The notes beneath the pieces are model-generated. The model was not told the origin of the DNA and searched no databases. It saw only the letters and a list, made by a program, of their open reading frames with translations. From assembly GCA_030762935.1 (NCBI GenBank), contig CM060900.1, positions 391,705,632 through 391,769,631 of the forward strand: a DNA stretch of 64,000 nt, written 5' to 3'. Source of the stretch: Hymenopus coronatus (lineage: Eukaryota > Arthropoda > Insecta > Mantodea > Hymenopodidae). Positions 33,870 through 46,706 of this stretch are shown here, piece by piece. The translations under genes and the position numbers were made by a program. How positions within the stretch are numbered: the first letter of the stretch is position 1; the number at the start of each line of letters is the position of its first letter.

Positions 33870-34161
33870 TTCCTTGTTTTTTCTTCTGCTATTCAAAAAA
33901 CTATAACCAAACATCACACACGTATTGATCATTTTACTAGTTTAAAACTTAGTCTACATTTACTGCTTGATTGAACATTTAGCACCACAAAATCACTTAA
34001 ATAAGTACCCTAATCTATGTATTAAAACATTTCCTTTTTTTTTGTTTTGCTTCTTCTAGACGAGAAACCACAACCAAACACCACACACGTATCCACCATT
34101 ATACGTTTAAAACCTACGGTCCAAATGTACTGCTTAATTGACGTTTAACACCACAAAATGC
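33870..34161 (+). repeat. Two diverged tandem copies of a roughly 125-bp unit
   Basis: 33,870-33,996 and 34,030-34,161 share in order TTTCCTT + T run, ACCAAACA-CACACACGTAT, a GTTTAAAAC-TA block, ACTGCTT-ATTGA and AGCACCACAAAAT (AACACCACAAAAT in the second). The period is about 160 bases. Identity is roughly four bases in five by eye, so the duplication is old. Function unknown. Confidence 0.8.
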
Positions 34162-34359
34162 TATTTTGGGTGCACACTTAACCCATAACAGCCGTACTCA
34201 TCTCAGAAATGTGAGAGCCAAATATGGTGGCTTGAAAAAAACGTTCTTCACCAACCACAATGCATTAGGATATGGCATTTCCTATCTATTTTCTTTTATC
34301 TTTGCTTCCGCCCTGCGGTCGCAGAAATTCACCGGTCATGCCAACATTAATTAGGGAGA

Positions 34360-34577
34360 ACTAAGGACGTGAACGTAAGGTCTGGGATTCGGATACCTCC
34401 AGGACCCCCTGGTTAAAAGTGGTTCCTATGTTTTCTCAGTCCTCATAACCGGCAAAAGATCCTGAACTTAGGCCTGAAACATTTTCTTTCAAAGTTTCCG
34501 TTCCCAGTTATTTCACGTCGTGTATCATTGGTGTCCACTACCTTTCGTGCTGAATTTAGTAGGAATAGGCTTTTAAG
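34360..34577 (+). repeat. SINE family D, degraded copy
   Basis: The head is unclear, but the body shares TTTTCTCAGTCCTCATAACC, a CCTGAACTTAGGCCTGAAAC block, TTATTTCACGTCGTGTATCA and a 3' end with GTGCTGAATTTAGTAGGAAT. These align with the 32.9 kb copy. Confidence 0.6.
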
Positions 34578-37329
34578 GCCAGGTATTAAAATTCATCAAA
34601 AACTAGGAAACTTATTCCAAACTTGAACGAGACATTCAATGCCCGTAAAAAATGCATATTTACTGTGTAAATAGCGAAATTAAGAATTATATTCGTAACC
34701 AAAACGAAAACCATGAGAGTGGGGGGGGGGGTACATCTCAGGGTACAAACATATCCTCTCAAGGGAAGAATTAACCAAATAAAACTGAATTTCGGATGAA
34801 TGACGGAGTAAGACACTGCCCAGAAGGATATGCGGACTGATAGCAGCGAAAGACCTGGCAAATTAATACATATTTGTAAAGATGATTTGCGAAAATTAGC
34901 TTTTCACTGAAATAAACTGTTTTTTTCTGCCTCCTATTAAGTTTTATTTTTATCACTATCACCCTTCCGTGGGCCGATTTGTTTGCCATCTTAATTTTCT
35001 CCTTTTGAAAATGGCAATCAATCACATGAGCTCATTTTAAAATTTTCGTATCAGCTCTTAAATGCTTTACTGAATTCATCAGGTTACATTGAAGTCGGAC
35101 TGGATGCAGCTGTTGCATTCCACGAGTATCCCGACTGATTGTGCCAAAAATAATCAAGCACTTCATCCACAGTGGCCTTCGAGACCTTGTGCTTGTCGCC
35201 TTAGAGCGATAAATCGTGTAAAAGAGTATATAAATGGACTATTTCTGTCCGCTGGACTGTGACATAAAGATGCGGAATGAACCGTTAATATGACGTCACC
35301 AATGTATCAGCGCCTCAGTTCTAAATATAACGGCAGTCGTTACTACCATCAACGATAAGACAAATACAAATATTTCTAGCGAAATTCCTTGTACTGCTAA
35401 CACAGAAAAACACTAGTGAGGATTGCTAAAATTCGTGAGGAATTTACAGAAATTGCATATTAATTTTCAAAATTACTTAAAGCACATATATTAATTTTGT
35501 TCAATTTTGCCTAACTTGTAAGTAAGACTTGGATCCATTGTAAATTTCCTTTTCATACCCGATGTTTTGCACTTGTCCACTAAGTCGTATTTCAAACTTA
35601 ATTGCCCAATATTCATTTCTTTTTAAACAACATAAAATGAAATACATCAAGAAGTGTGTAAAATAATCTAGTAAAATAAATTATCAGACGCTCGTGAAAA
35701 TTTCTGATAACTAGAGTAATTTTATGGTTAGTGCTTGTTGCTTTTCATTAATTTAATGCCCGTTAATTAACGCTCCAGTAAGCCTAATTTCTATTTTGGC
35801 CTGTTTCTATTCGGCAATCATCTTTATGCAGGAATTAAATTGAAGGTTTTCTGCATTAATGATTATCATATAGCAACATAAGTTTTTTTCTACGACCGAG
35901 CGTAATTGAGTAGTTTACGAGCTCATTTAATATCACAAAATTAATCTTTAGAATCCACGCGCAAAGAAGTGCTGCAAGCGTAAAATGCAAGAGTAAAGCA
36001 ATTTTGTTCCAACTTTACGCTCACCAAAATAATTCAAGATATTAGTGTGTATATATTACTGATCAACAGACAAAACTTCATAAATTTCTCATATTGTGCC
36101 TCGTAAACCTTTCGATATTTAATAGGTAGTAAATTTGATTCTGCTTCTTTCGCATCTTTAAGGATATCGTAATTCTCAAAATACATCACAAAACAATAAT
36201 AATACTGATTTGTTATGACCTGCTATAACGTATCGTCATTGCGCCCAGCAATGCCAAATAAATAACGAACTACAACTCTTGGTGAATGTCTAAAACTTAA
36301 CTCAAGCTTATTTCATCTTTCGTTTTTTTTTTTTTTTTTCTTTTTAATATCAGAAAACTCTCTCTCCCGCTCAAAAAAACACAACTTACGCTCTTACATA
36401 AATAATTATGTTTAAACTTATTAATTCAAATACGCTATCTATTTGCTATTATATTAGATTTGCCTCATAATATGTAATTTCCCATGGGTTATCGAGGTAC
36501 GGCCTTTTATTCCTTTCTTGTGATTTTAAGAAAGTATATTTAAATCCCTTTCGGGGGGGAGGAGTAACGTTTTATTTGCAGTTTTTGGTTAACTGAGAGG
36601 CGACAGATTCTTAACTGGGATCTGTGGGAAGGACTTATGTTGCCATTTTATTTGTCAGTTGACATCTCCGCGTTGTACTCCAAATTCCATTTATTCAAAG
36701 ATGTTGATATTGTAGATCAGCTTTAGGTCGTCATGCGTTACTGTAACCTTCTTGCGCTTTTCATAATTTTTCTCTCTGAAACTTTTCTATATTTTGAAAT
36801 TGTAAAGATTCTTAAAATGAGGTTCCAGCCGTAAACTATTAAAATTAAGTACAGTAACTAAATCTGAACATCTAGTTTCGAGGACTATAAGCATCTTTTG
36901 TGCTTATAATTACAGTGTGAGACACAGAACTCCTTAAATTAACATTTACAGTACTATTTTTCAGGAAATTAAGTAATAATACTGTATAAATTAAATATTT
37001 ACTAAATGTTGCTGTGCAACCGTAGCTACGTCCATTCCATTTGTTGCCAGTTCTTGTAGTACATCTACTTGTGCTATACCAACGTTGAGCCAAGGGAGTA
37101 TAGTACTGATTAAATGCAAGTGGAGAGAAAACAAAACTGATGACGTCTGTTAAATGAGGCTGAAATATGATAGCTGTACAAATAGACGCATCCCAGTTGA
37201 GCTGGACCACACACAGAGCATTCAGTCCAGCGATAGCCCAATTAAAATAATACACACAAAGTAAGCAAAATTAATGTAGAAAAGAATCTGAGAACTAAAT
37301 GTTCAGTCTAAAACGAAATGCCAACGGCG
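34578..37329. other. Unassigned AT-rich stretch
   Basis: Contains a 12-base G run near 34,720 and a T run near 36,325. Frames of 84-127 codons (for example 36,872-37,255 minus) show no domain. One of the emptier parts of the window. Confidence 0.4.
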
Positions 37330-37770
37330 CTTCAGTTGTCGTAGTAGAGGTTCAGGAGGAGCATTGTGGTGGCGCAGGTAGGACCGATGGAGCACCTTAT
37401 AGCAGATGCGGAGGAGACACGTCACCTCCGGCAGACTTATCAGCGTGCTGATTGGAGTTGCGCACGTGTCAGGGATCACCGCTCATGAGGCATCGAAAAC
37501 TGTTTGTGAGCGCTGGACCCTGGTGATCGAGACTGAGTGACAGAACCCCATATGGCAAAGCTGGGCTTCCACATGGGTCGAATTAGGGAGGTGTTTACAA
37601 GGCGATTATACCGCAGGGGCAATGGTGAGGAGACGGACATAATGGACGTCGCGAATGCGGTGGCAAATCCGCTGTACTAGACTGGAGAGGTGGGGACCCA
37701 TGTAAGCCGGCTATTCAAGATTTCAAGATAAGCAGAGGTACATTGTGGTAGTCGCTGAGAACACCTCCGC
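37330..37770. other. GC-rich island of unknown origin
   Basis: About 440 bases clearly richer in G and C than the flanks, with many CG dinucleotides. I translated it on both strands. Frames are broken by a few stops and I could not match any reverse transcriptase, transposase or gag motif. The pattern of partly open frames fits an old coding sequence of a mobile element or a host gene remnant. No tRNA-like promoter boxes were seen. Confidence 0.35.
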
Positions 37771-38630
37771 TCCGTTTAGACTCACGGGATGTTGGTTGAG
37801 TTGTGCTTCTAAGATTAGCAATAGGCTTTCATTGATTCGCAACTTCTATGTATGAATAAGCATATAACCAATTAGAAGAGGTTACCTCAAGCCTGTATAC
37901 CACTAAACTTCCTGTATTAGCAACATCATATGCTCTGCTGCGATCGTAAGTTTGTGCTGTCCGCAGCACAAGTGAATACTGTGCGAAATGAAACGGGAAG
38001 AACGAATATAATCAAATAATTGCATAATCAAATGCCGAGAATTTTCAGGTTTTGAGGAGCTCTTAAAAATAGGACAGGGGCATCGAGGATTCAAACGTGT
38101 CTTAGCGCGCCTGTTATTTGCATAGCCTGGAAGATGGAGCACAATGAAAAATGTTCTTGGTTTTTAACAATAAATTTTGTGGTCTTATTAAAGTACCCTT
38201 GGTTCTAGCATTGAATTGAAACCTGTGATATTACTTGTCCTCTAGAGCATCAGCTCAAATACAGAGCCTTCGTTTCGACCTTTGGCTCTATTAGGGGTAT
38301 TGTTTGCCCTGCGCTGCGCTGTTTCTAATGGATTCTGTTCTTCTCGACCCATTTTCCTTCTCCATATGCCGGATAATGACCGTACTTTTCACAGGTTGAT
38401 ACGCCTTTACACCACATATTTCAGCGTAATGTATTAGAGCTGTTATAATGCCGAAAAGTGCTTATAATTTAGCACATAGAATGCTCGTCTATGATCCCTA
38501 TGTGACAACAAGCTCTTGTAGAAAAGTGAAAAGGCTATTTATAGACAGATTCCTGTTGTTGAAGCACTTCACAGAGAAATAATTTGGTAATCTCGTGAAT
38601 AGATTTAGAAAAATGGGACCTATCTTGATT
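37771..38630. other. Unassigned stretch
   Basis: A 79-codon minus-strand frame at 37,903-38,142 has no domain. Nothing else seen. Confidence 0.4.
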
Positions 38631-38656
38631 AAAAAAAAAAAAAAAAAAAAAAAAAA
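38631..38656. repeat. Poly(A) tract
   Basis: 26 consecutive A residues. No recognisable retroposed element directly on its left. Confidence 0.95.
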
Positions 38657-39412
38657 CATAGAACGAAGCCCAAAGAAACCTTTGGGAAAGCTTGAACAAG
38701 TATTTTGCCAATCAAAACTTGGGATCACATTAAACTTTTGAAATTACGAATAACCCTATAAGATAACTGTAGTCCTGGAATGACAACCACACTGTATGTG
38801 CATACGAGTATAAAGTAAAATTCTGCAATTCTGCGTTGCTAAATGTTAATGATCGCTATATTTACCTGCGATTATTTATGAGTGAAGCATGGTTTTATTT
38901 ACATGGCCGTGATAAACTAAGGAGTGTTAATCTAACATTTTCGCAAAAGATACACAAACCAGTGAAGATCTGAAAAAGTAGGCTGTGGAAAGATATGCTG
39001 CGTATGCGTACATACGACGGAACTTAACAAAATCTTTTTCTATAAAATGCCTATTTCGGCTAAATAAATGGTAAGACATATATAGTGAAATAAAACCACG
39101 CTCTCCTCAGGATAAACAAAACATTTCACTTATGGGAACACAATGGTGAAAATGCTAACTCCGTTATTTTAATCCTAGGGAAACCAGATTTCATCTCTTT
39201 GAGATGAGCAGTTTTCAGTTTATGCATAATTCAGTTTTTTTTTTATCCTTTATATAAAATGCTCTTACGCCTCAATTTTCATTAGTTTTAATTCACGTTC
39301 AACAATCTGATCTCTTATTAGGCATGGGAACAGTTACCTGTTAAATTTGTTTGTATTCGATTGGTTCTAAAGCTATTTTTTTTTACAAATAACAATCTTA
39401 ACTATTTTTATT
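38657..39412. other. Unassigned AT-rich stretch
   Basis: Nothing recognised. Confidence 0.4.
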
Positions 39413-39493
39413 AAAAAAAAACAAAAAAAAAAAAAAAAAAAAAAACATTGGTGTTGTGATACTCAGTCCAGATATTAAAATAAAAAAAAAAAA
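39413..39493. repeat. Two A-rich tracts
   Basis: A runs at 39,413-39,445 (one C interruption) and about 39,481-39,493, separated by 35 bases. These could be tails of nested retroposed sequences that are no longer recognisable. Confidence 0.85.
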
Positions 39494-40582
39494 GGCGAGT
39501 AGGTAAGACTTATTTGTAAACTACTGAGGAGATTCCATATAACATTTTTAGCTATTTGCATTAAAACTAAGGCACCAGGAATATTTATATACCAAAAACT
39601 GTAACTTGTTGTTTTCCTTATATAAACGTTTTTGCTTTTATTGTTTTATAATAACCTACACGTTTATTTACTCTCTGAAGGCAACAGCAAATTTTGATTC
39701 GATTATAGCTGAAACTGTCACGGAATGCTTCGCTAATCCCGAGTGATTTAAATATATCGCGGAAGAGAATTGCAAATCATTTGGTAACAGTTGAGCTGCA
39801 CTCTGCCCCCAAGACAGCCTCTATTACACAGCCGGATATATGCCGTTTGTGGGCTGCTCTATCTCACTTGTGGGTTAGGATGTTGAGCGCCCAAGTTAAA
39901 TAATCGGCGGTGTGGTATGCCTAGATGATTACGGGACAAGTAGAAGCACCTGGCGTGACACTTGTTTTGAAAATGCTCAAAACATATTACTATTCTCACT
40001 TGTTTATTTGTAAATAGTATTGAATTTTCAACTTGAAATGGAAGCAATGTAGCTACGGGGTGGGTTTAAAATCGAATGCATTGCAAAAACTGCAGGTGGG
40101 ATATTTAAAGTGCAGCAGACTGGCCTATAATGGCCCCTAGACATTTAAAAGTGACGGACTGTTCCATTCAATAGTCTATTTGAAAGAGAAAATTATATTT
40201 ATTTGTTAACGGTCAAAACCTTTTTGGATTTTCCTTTATTCATTTTTTTTACCCTAGTTTCCCCTTAATCTAAAGGCGTAAGCCAACCTGCGGAAATCAT
40301 CACAAAGGAAAGTGGTGGTGGCGGCGGCTGCCTCCCGTCGTCAGTGTTTTGGAGTGAATGCTATTTTCCATTTTTCTATGCACCTTTCAGCTCTGCATCA
40401 AACCCACAAAAGAAATCCAAAACCCACACCTTTTTAGCAATATCTTGTGACGAGGTTTCTTCTGCAGTAGCAGCGCGTTAGGAATTCTTACAATAGCGCA
40501 GAGGACACTGAGGAAAATTGCGGGAAAATATGTTGCCAACTAGAGAATAAAGTTTAATAACCTCGTAACTTTGTTGTGCTAT
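39494..40582. other. Unassigned stretch
   Basis: A small GC-rich spot with GGTGGTGGCGGCGGCTGCC lies at about 40,312-40,330. No exon or repeat recognised. Confidence 0.4.
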
Positions 40583-40984
40583 ATGTGTGTGTGTGTGTGT
40601 GTGCAAACAAGCACGCGCGCGCGCGCGTGTGGCATGGAGATGATTGACAAGCCTTATCGGAGAATTGGAAGCCGACGTGCGTATGCAAGCTACAATGAAT
40701 ACCGGAGCCGGCAGCAATACAAATTGGTAGAAATGGTTCACTTTAGGATCGTTATAGGCTACATGGCGTCACTTAGGAAATTAATCAACGTAACTCTAAT
40801 AATAGGTTTTGTAGTTTGTAATGTTATTGTGTTGAACGTTGAATACCACCTATTCCTAATTACCCATCTACATAGCTCATGTACAGCTATTTTTCTTGTA
40901 TTGCAATTTTACATTTCCTATTGTTTTCTGGTTATTATAGGAGACAGTAGAAGCGGACTTAATTTACAGTTAAAAAAGAAGTGA
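40571..40984 (+). CDS. Open frame of 137 codons, doubtful
   Basis: The N-terminal part is microsatellite translation (Cys/Val run, then Arg/Ala). The C-terminal half has two hydrophobic segments, LINVTLIIGFVVCNVIVLNV and IFLVLQFYISYCFLVIIG, that could span a membrane. No family resemblance. The overlapping minus strand is open for 87 codons. I regard it as probably fortuitous, recorded because of its length. Confidence 0.12.
   Translation: MLCYMCVCVCVQTSTRARACGMEMIDKPYRRIGSRRAYASYNEYRSRQQYKLVEMVHFRIVIGYMASLRKLINVTLIIGFVVCNVIVLNVEYHLFLITHLHSSCTAIFLVLQFYISYCFLVIIGDSRSGLNLQLKKK
40583..40628. repeat. (TG)n and (CG)n microsatellites
   Basis: Alternating purine-pyrimidine DNA: about 21 bases of TG and, ten bases later, about 18 bases of CG. 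Both are Z-DNA-prone. A 137-codon plus-strand frame starting at 40,571 owes its first 20 codons to this tract. Confidence 0.93.
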
Positions 40985-41076
40985 CAGTTAAAGGACATTT
41001 CTTTATGAAAATAGGCAAGAAACGAAAAATACATAAATGCAGAAAACTGAAGGAGAAAGGAAAGTTAATAAGGGAG

Positions 41077-41080
<4 letters not shown>

Positions 41081-41145
<65 letters not shown>
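41081..41145. repeat. (GA)n microsatellite
   Basis: Pure GA run of about 64 bases. Confidence 0.97.
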
Positions 41146-41147
<2 letters not shown>

Positions 41148-42909
41148 GCGTTAGGTTCAAGAAAATTCGGTTAAAATTTATTGTACTTCATGACCTATTT
41201 GCTTCTTTTACTAAATTTTATATTTCAGTTAATTTAGTTGATATATTCTTTCGCACTTAGGGTCATTCTTTGTTCTATATGTACAGCGCCTTTAAGATAT
41301 AGGTCATATCCGCAGCTTTTGCCTTTGAACAATTGTTCATGGCAATGGCGTTCACTCTTTTTTTGAGCATCTTTGGGTTAATATCTACTTAAATTTACAC
41401 GCACACATTCACATTAATTCTTCCAGACAACGTAAGGATAGGGAATAATCTTGGCTAAGAAAAAATCTACCTCCAACCTCCCGGGAATCAGTAGTAGATG
41501 CTCTACCGGACGAAGGCATTTGTTTGGCAATAATTTTATTTACATTTTATTAGTTTATACACTCAAGTAGTCCAGTCAATATTTGAAATATTCGAAACCT
41601 CATCTCGGAAAACAAAACTTTGCCTTTATTTAAGGATCTCTGTTCAGATCTTGCATTTATACATCAAAATTACTTGTATATAGTCAAAACTGAAATTGTT
41701 CTGTATGATAGCCGCAAACTGGTTCAGCGTCCTGCACGAGAAATTCCCATTTATTATCTTCTGCGATTACATGCGCTGGTTTGCATAAATAATTTATTAT
41801 TCATAATCAAATAATTATCCTGTCATACATGTGAGGTAATGTATTACTGCAGAATTCCAACAAATATGGAATGTGGATCAACAGGTGTTATAAAATCAGC
41901 TCTCTAAGACTGCACAAAATGATACCGTCATATGGTACGGTTTCACTTTCGTGATTTTCATTATAGGGTCTTGCTCAATGTCCTCGGTAATCTATTGTAT
42001 AGAATGAGCTCTTTGAATTTGCTTCTGCTATCTCTTTGAGGGGATGATTTCAGTCACTGTTACTTTCCTTAGCCCTACGTAAAACCTTGTTTAATTTTCC
42101 TGTTCCTTTGGTAGGCAGCAGTGAATCATGTTAGTTCACAAGTAATTTTTTTTCGTGCTTCTTCAGATCCCTCATTCAGTAATTGTATGGGTTATGCTGT
42201 TATCTGCTAATTAGCTAATATTAAGAAAACCATTACAAGGAGATTTAAAGCTTTTAATTTTAAGTTACATTATCGATCCCCGCTGAACGCTCCCTCAGAA
42301 CAGGTTGACTTGTATAAGCAGTATATTAATTTTGTTGACCACATGCGCATTAGAACTTCAGTATGTAGTACAGAGAAAAGATTAACTTGATTTTGTATTA
42401 CCCGGTGAGAAAGGTAGAACATTGTCCAACCAGAGAGTTTGGGGATCACTAGTTCGCAACTCAGAACTTCATTTGTCGCAAGTTACGTTTCATGTCTATC
42501 AGCTTTTCTTCGGTATCGTGGCCTGTGCAATCCATTTTTAAGAGCATAGCAAACAGTTGCAAGACATGGGCGGAGTCAGTGAAAAGACTCCGTATTTCCA
42601 TGCGTATTTTTAATGTCTTTGACTGTACACTCCTGCAATAATGCCGTCACTGTTGCATCTTCGCTACGTTTGTGTGTTCGTTGGTGTAGTTCTATTGTGA
42701 AGTAGCAGCCTGCTAACAGCTAAGCTTGTGAGCCTAGCAGTCTTGACAAGTGACCTTGTTGGTTGAATAGTGGAAAAACTATACAAATACTTTTACAACA
42801 AGTATTTTACAATTTGAAGAAAAAAAAAAGGCTGTATCGTTTCTATGTTGAACAAAATCATTACTTTTCCCGAATGGTAACAATAACAATCAGAATAAAA
42901 ATAAAAAAT
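41146..42909. other. Unassigned stretch
   Basis: Two faint tRNA-like traces were seen: about 41,474-41,510 (minus, CCGGTAGAGCATCTACTAC) and 42,400-42,465 (plus, with GGTAGAACATTG and ACTAGTTCGCAACTC). Neither has convincing arms. Otherwise nothing. Confidence 0.3.
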
Positions 42910-43024
42910 GCTAATAGGAATTGAATTACATTTTCTTTCTTACTGAAATAAATTTACCAGCATAAACCTGAGGAAAGCTAACAGGAAATTAATTACATAT
43001 TCTTTCTCACTGAAATAAATTTAA
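42910..43024 (+). repeat. Two tandem copies of a 47-bp unit, period 67
   Basis: GCTAATAGGAATTGAATTAC... at 42,910-42,956 and GCTAACAGGAAATTAATTAC... at 42,977-43,024 continue alike through TTCTTTC-(T/C)A-CTGAAATAAATTTA. A partial third copy (TTTCTTACTGAATATG) follows to about 43,045. Function unknown. Confidence 0.85.
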
Positions 43025-43319
43025 TTTTGTTTCTTACTGAATATGTTTTCTTCAAAGAGCTAACCTCACTAACGGGGTTACTTCGAAAGACAATTTTTCT
43101 GTAATTTCAACACACGAAGCAATAATAAATAAAATCTGTTTAACATTATTATTTACCAAAATAATTGTTATGAACTGATTCTTATTTAGTCAACTGTTAT
43201 TAAAATACATACAATTTGACATTCAGTCAATCTGTCCAATTGCCTTGTCTATCTAAAACTTTATTGAGTCGGAAGGGCATATAGATTCTAACAGATGCCG
43301 AAAGTACATCCTTGTAAAT
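43025..43319. other. Unassigned AT-rich spacer
   Basis: Between the tandem repeat and a GC-richer open frame; nothing recognised. Confidence 0.4.
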
Positions 43320-43326
43320 TCAAGTT

Positions 43327-43557
43327 ATGGCAAATGAATGGTTACTGGCCGCCACTGCACAGACTGCTACTGTACACGACGCCGAAGTAAACACAGACAC
43401 GTTCAGGCAGCGAAAGAGTTGCAGTGCGGCTACTACTGCTTTGAAGGCATGGATGCGGGTGGGCGTACCTATGCCGAAAAGGGGGAATCTATGCGCCCGG
43501 GAGGAATGGGATGAGCGGATACACCGGAGGACCAACGATGTTTATTTCAAAGCTTGA
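43327..43557 (+). CDS. GC-richer open frame of 76 codons, unknown
   Basis: The plus-strand frame has an ATG at 43,327 and a stop at 43,555-43,557, in a block noticeably richer in GC than its neighbours. Composition is Ala/Arg/Thr-rich with few hydrophobic stretches. The minus strand is open over the same bases (71 codons), which weakens the case. Twenty bases downstream is CGCTGCCATCTGTTGATG, of a kind seen near arthropod promoters. It may be a first exon with its 5' region, or an old element piece. No function assigned. Confidence 0.2.
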   Translation: MANEWLLAATAQTATVHDAEVNTDTFRQRKSCSAATTALKAWMRVGVPMPKRGNLCAREEWDERIHRRTNDVYFKA

Positions 43558-44420
43558 AACCTATCAGACATCGCGCTGCCATCTGTTGATGAAAGCAGGA
43601 ATCCTTGGTTTAAAAAGTAGTCACCAAATTTCTCTTTGGTAGTTTTCACCTTTGTGATTTTGACGTCGTCTGACGTGTTCAGCAGCAAAAGTCCTAAATT
43701 TTACGGAAATTTGGTTCTTATCTTTTCTCCAGTACCTAATTTGTTTTATTGTATAACAATATTGGCTCATTAATAATGCTCTACATTTACATAATGGAAT
43801 GCTGTTTTAACTGCAAGATTTTCTCCCAAAAGTAGTTCAGAGAGGAGCGATAGGTGTTCCCCTTCCGGCTGATGAAGCTATGGTCACCCTACGTGCAATA
43901 TTAAATCACAGCTGGAGTTTCTCAAAAGCCCCATTGAAGTATTTCCGATATAATTATACGAGTTTACAGATGATATCTTTAAGCCGGACCGAGAGGTAGG
44001 TAACGAAGAAGAGCATTAGGGACATTGACAAATCATGAGGTGTTGGAAGAAGAAGTTGTAGCCAGTCCCTGTATATTTAGTATTACTCCAGGTGAAATGA
44101 CAAGCTTTTGAAAATCATGGGAACCGGTTTCTTATTTTGTCCCTGAAGTTCTACATGACCATATACGATAAAAGCGGGGTAATTCTGCGCCATCCTGTGG
44201 CGAATAAGTTCATGCAAATATATAGTGCATATAATTTGTAATAGTTTTTTTTTCTTTTTTCAGGTATGTTGCCTCGCCTTTTGGAGTATTAAACCTTTGG
44301 ATACATGTCCCTAGGAAGTTCAAAGTACTTCCTTGTTTAGAATTTATTTTTCTTCGTGAAGGCACATGACGATAATTGGTTTTGAATCTGGCGGGACATC
44401 TTAGCTAGGACTATGTCACT
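43558..44420. other. Unassigned stretch
   Basis: A GCGCCATCCTGTGGCG motif (partial palindrome) at about 44,188-44,203 resembles insulator-type sequences. Otherwise nothing. Confidence 0.35.
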
Positions 44421-44424
44421 GCAT

Positions 44425-44490
44425 TTTCTATGATGGTAGTTCAGGTTCGGAAGTTACGTAGATTCGAATCCATCTACGGTGCCACCAAGT
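44425..44490 (+). repeat. Possible tRNA-like head
   Basis: ACGTAGATTCGAATCCATCT is a B box with a strong T-arm (CGTAGAT pairs with ATCTACG around TCGAATCC). An A box is not clear. The following GGTGCC and GTGGTGAATG vaguely recall SINE tails. It could be a SINE remnant. Confidence 0.3.
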
Positions 44491-46706
44491 TTGTGGTGAA
44501 TGACGGGTTGAACCCACCTAAAATAAACGATGAATGCCGGGCTAAATGCTGATTAACTTCAGTAGGAACTGTACATTTTGAATTCGCAGTTCAAATTAAG
44601 AACGAAGATTTAATTCCTATTTAGCACTAGGCATGCGAACAGCATTCACTTCAACCAAAATACGATCACGGTGGCTTTAGTCAATATTTCTTCGAAAATT
44701 CGTCGGTAAAAGTAAATCGACTGCAAAAATACTGCAGTTGACGATACAACGGGAAATGAGCTGCAGATTTTCATATGCAATGGCTTGTTAAATGAACTTG
44801 GGAAGCAATTTTATGGCATTGGCAATGAAAAGCGTTAAAAAGATGGGTCAAAACAGAAAATTTGTTTGCACAAGGCAAAGACAACGGTCTCTATAAACTT
44901 CGTAGAATTAACCTTAGCTCATAGGATGCGTGCCTGTTTCTAATGTTTAAAAAGTGTTAGCAAACACTTAATTTTAGATATAACTAAAACGTTCGGTTTT
45001 TTAAGGGGAAAGTGCCTTGGGAGAGTATAGACTCTAGATTTTGTAGACCCAAAACCATGTCCACAGTCTACGAGATATGACACCCAAGGCAAGGTTGCCT
45101 TGATTGCCTCCAATTGAGAGGCACATAAGAAGTAGAAGTGAGCAGCTCACTAGCATGCCATATATAGCGAACAGTATCTGACCAGTAGATCTTGAATGTA
45201 CGTTGTTGGCTCATTCAGCTCGGACTGCAGGTAAAAATGAATCAACTTAATCAATTCTAATGGTCTGGTATCCTCGGCTAAGGAGGTTTAAAATAATTAA
45301 GCGTCTAAATGAGATAGTAAATTCTGTCTTGAAGCAGGGCAGTGATTATTTAGATACTTGACCGGTTCGTAAACTTGGTTCTTGTAACTTAGCGGTTTTT
45401 CACCACGAGATGCGGTTCAGACTTATTAAATAGGTTTGTTTACAAAAACGAGACAGCGCTCGGGAAAATTTACTAGTCACTGGTGGGGGAAAACTGTCTT
45501 GAACTGTAGGTCAGTGTAATAATTTCATCATACTTGGCTGTACATCTAGCATGTTAAACTAGTTGCTCAGAGACTTCCCATTGAAATTCGAGCTATTTTG
45601 TGAAATAAGAAAGTCGCATAATAGTTTAATTCACATTTACTATAAATAAATAATGGAGCTTAACAATAGCAGATTATAATCCTGTCAAAACATTGAATAA
45701 AATATTATTTTTCCGCTAAAAAATAAAAAGTTGAAAAATAAATGTCTTAAAATACTTTACGCACGCGCGTGCGCACACACATGTAATGACTTTGTTTTCT
45801 CATGAACGCTTTCCTCGGATTATAAATTTATCCAAATTTTGTTAGAAAATAACGATTATCATAATTTTTATATAATTAACTGCTGAGGGCTCGCCAATTA
45901 ACAAGTACTACACAAAATGAATCACCGCCCGCTAGGTTTTTTTATTAATGTAATCCTAGATTTATTTTTCTTAGGTAAAAACACCACCCCTTAGGCAAAA
46001 CTACTACTGTTTTTCTCTCATTATAGCTGTGATTCTTGTACTTTATTTATTCACTAAAATGAAAAACTGGCACGCATTAATTAAAAGCAAAACAGCAGCA
46101 GAAAATATGAAAAACAATAGGTTGCCGTAGATGCGAAAGCAGGATATTATAGATTTCATTTGTAGAGAGAATTTATTTGTTTCTCGCCGTGCATACAGTA
46201 TGTTGCCAAAAATATTACTTTTGATTGTTTTTAGCTAAAATTGAAAACCTTAAGCACCATAGTTCATTGGCAGTATTTCAAAAGTGTTTTATGTCAGAAC
46301 ATCCAAATGAAATACAAAAGGATATTAAAAGAAATCCACGAAAAAAGGCTAATCTTTAGCGTAAGATTTTGAATGCATGTTGTCGCTTTCGCGATACTGA
46401 ACGTTTGGTGACCATCCACTCGGGCACCCAGTATTTTGAATCTTGGCTTCTTTTAGATAATTCCAATCTACCTTTATACTTGACAAACTTTTGTTTCAAC
46501 TTTAAAAGTTTCCTCATTGTTATAGTATTTCACATTTGTCCAAATTTATAATAGTTGAACGTTTGAATTATTTTTAAAAATTAACCAAGTCTGTCAGCTC
46601 GTGCGTGGTGAAAATGTGAAACAAGTTCAGTAAGATTAAAATTTTCACTGGAAAAAATTATGTAATTTCGTTTAATTTCATATAAACATGGGTATGAAAA
46701 TCTTTT
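44491..46706. other. Unassigned stretch
   Basis: More than 2 kb with no recognisable repeat, apart from a short (CG)n/(CA)n tract at about 45,761-45,780. No coding domain seen. Confidence 0.4.
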
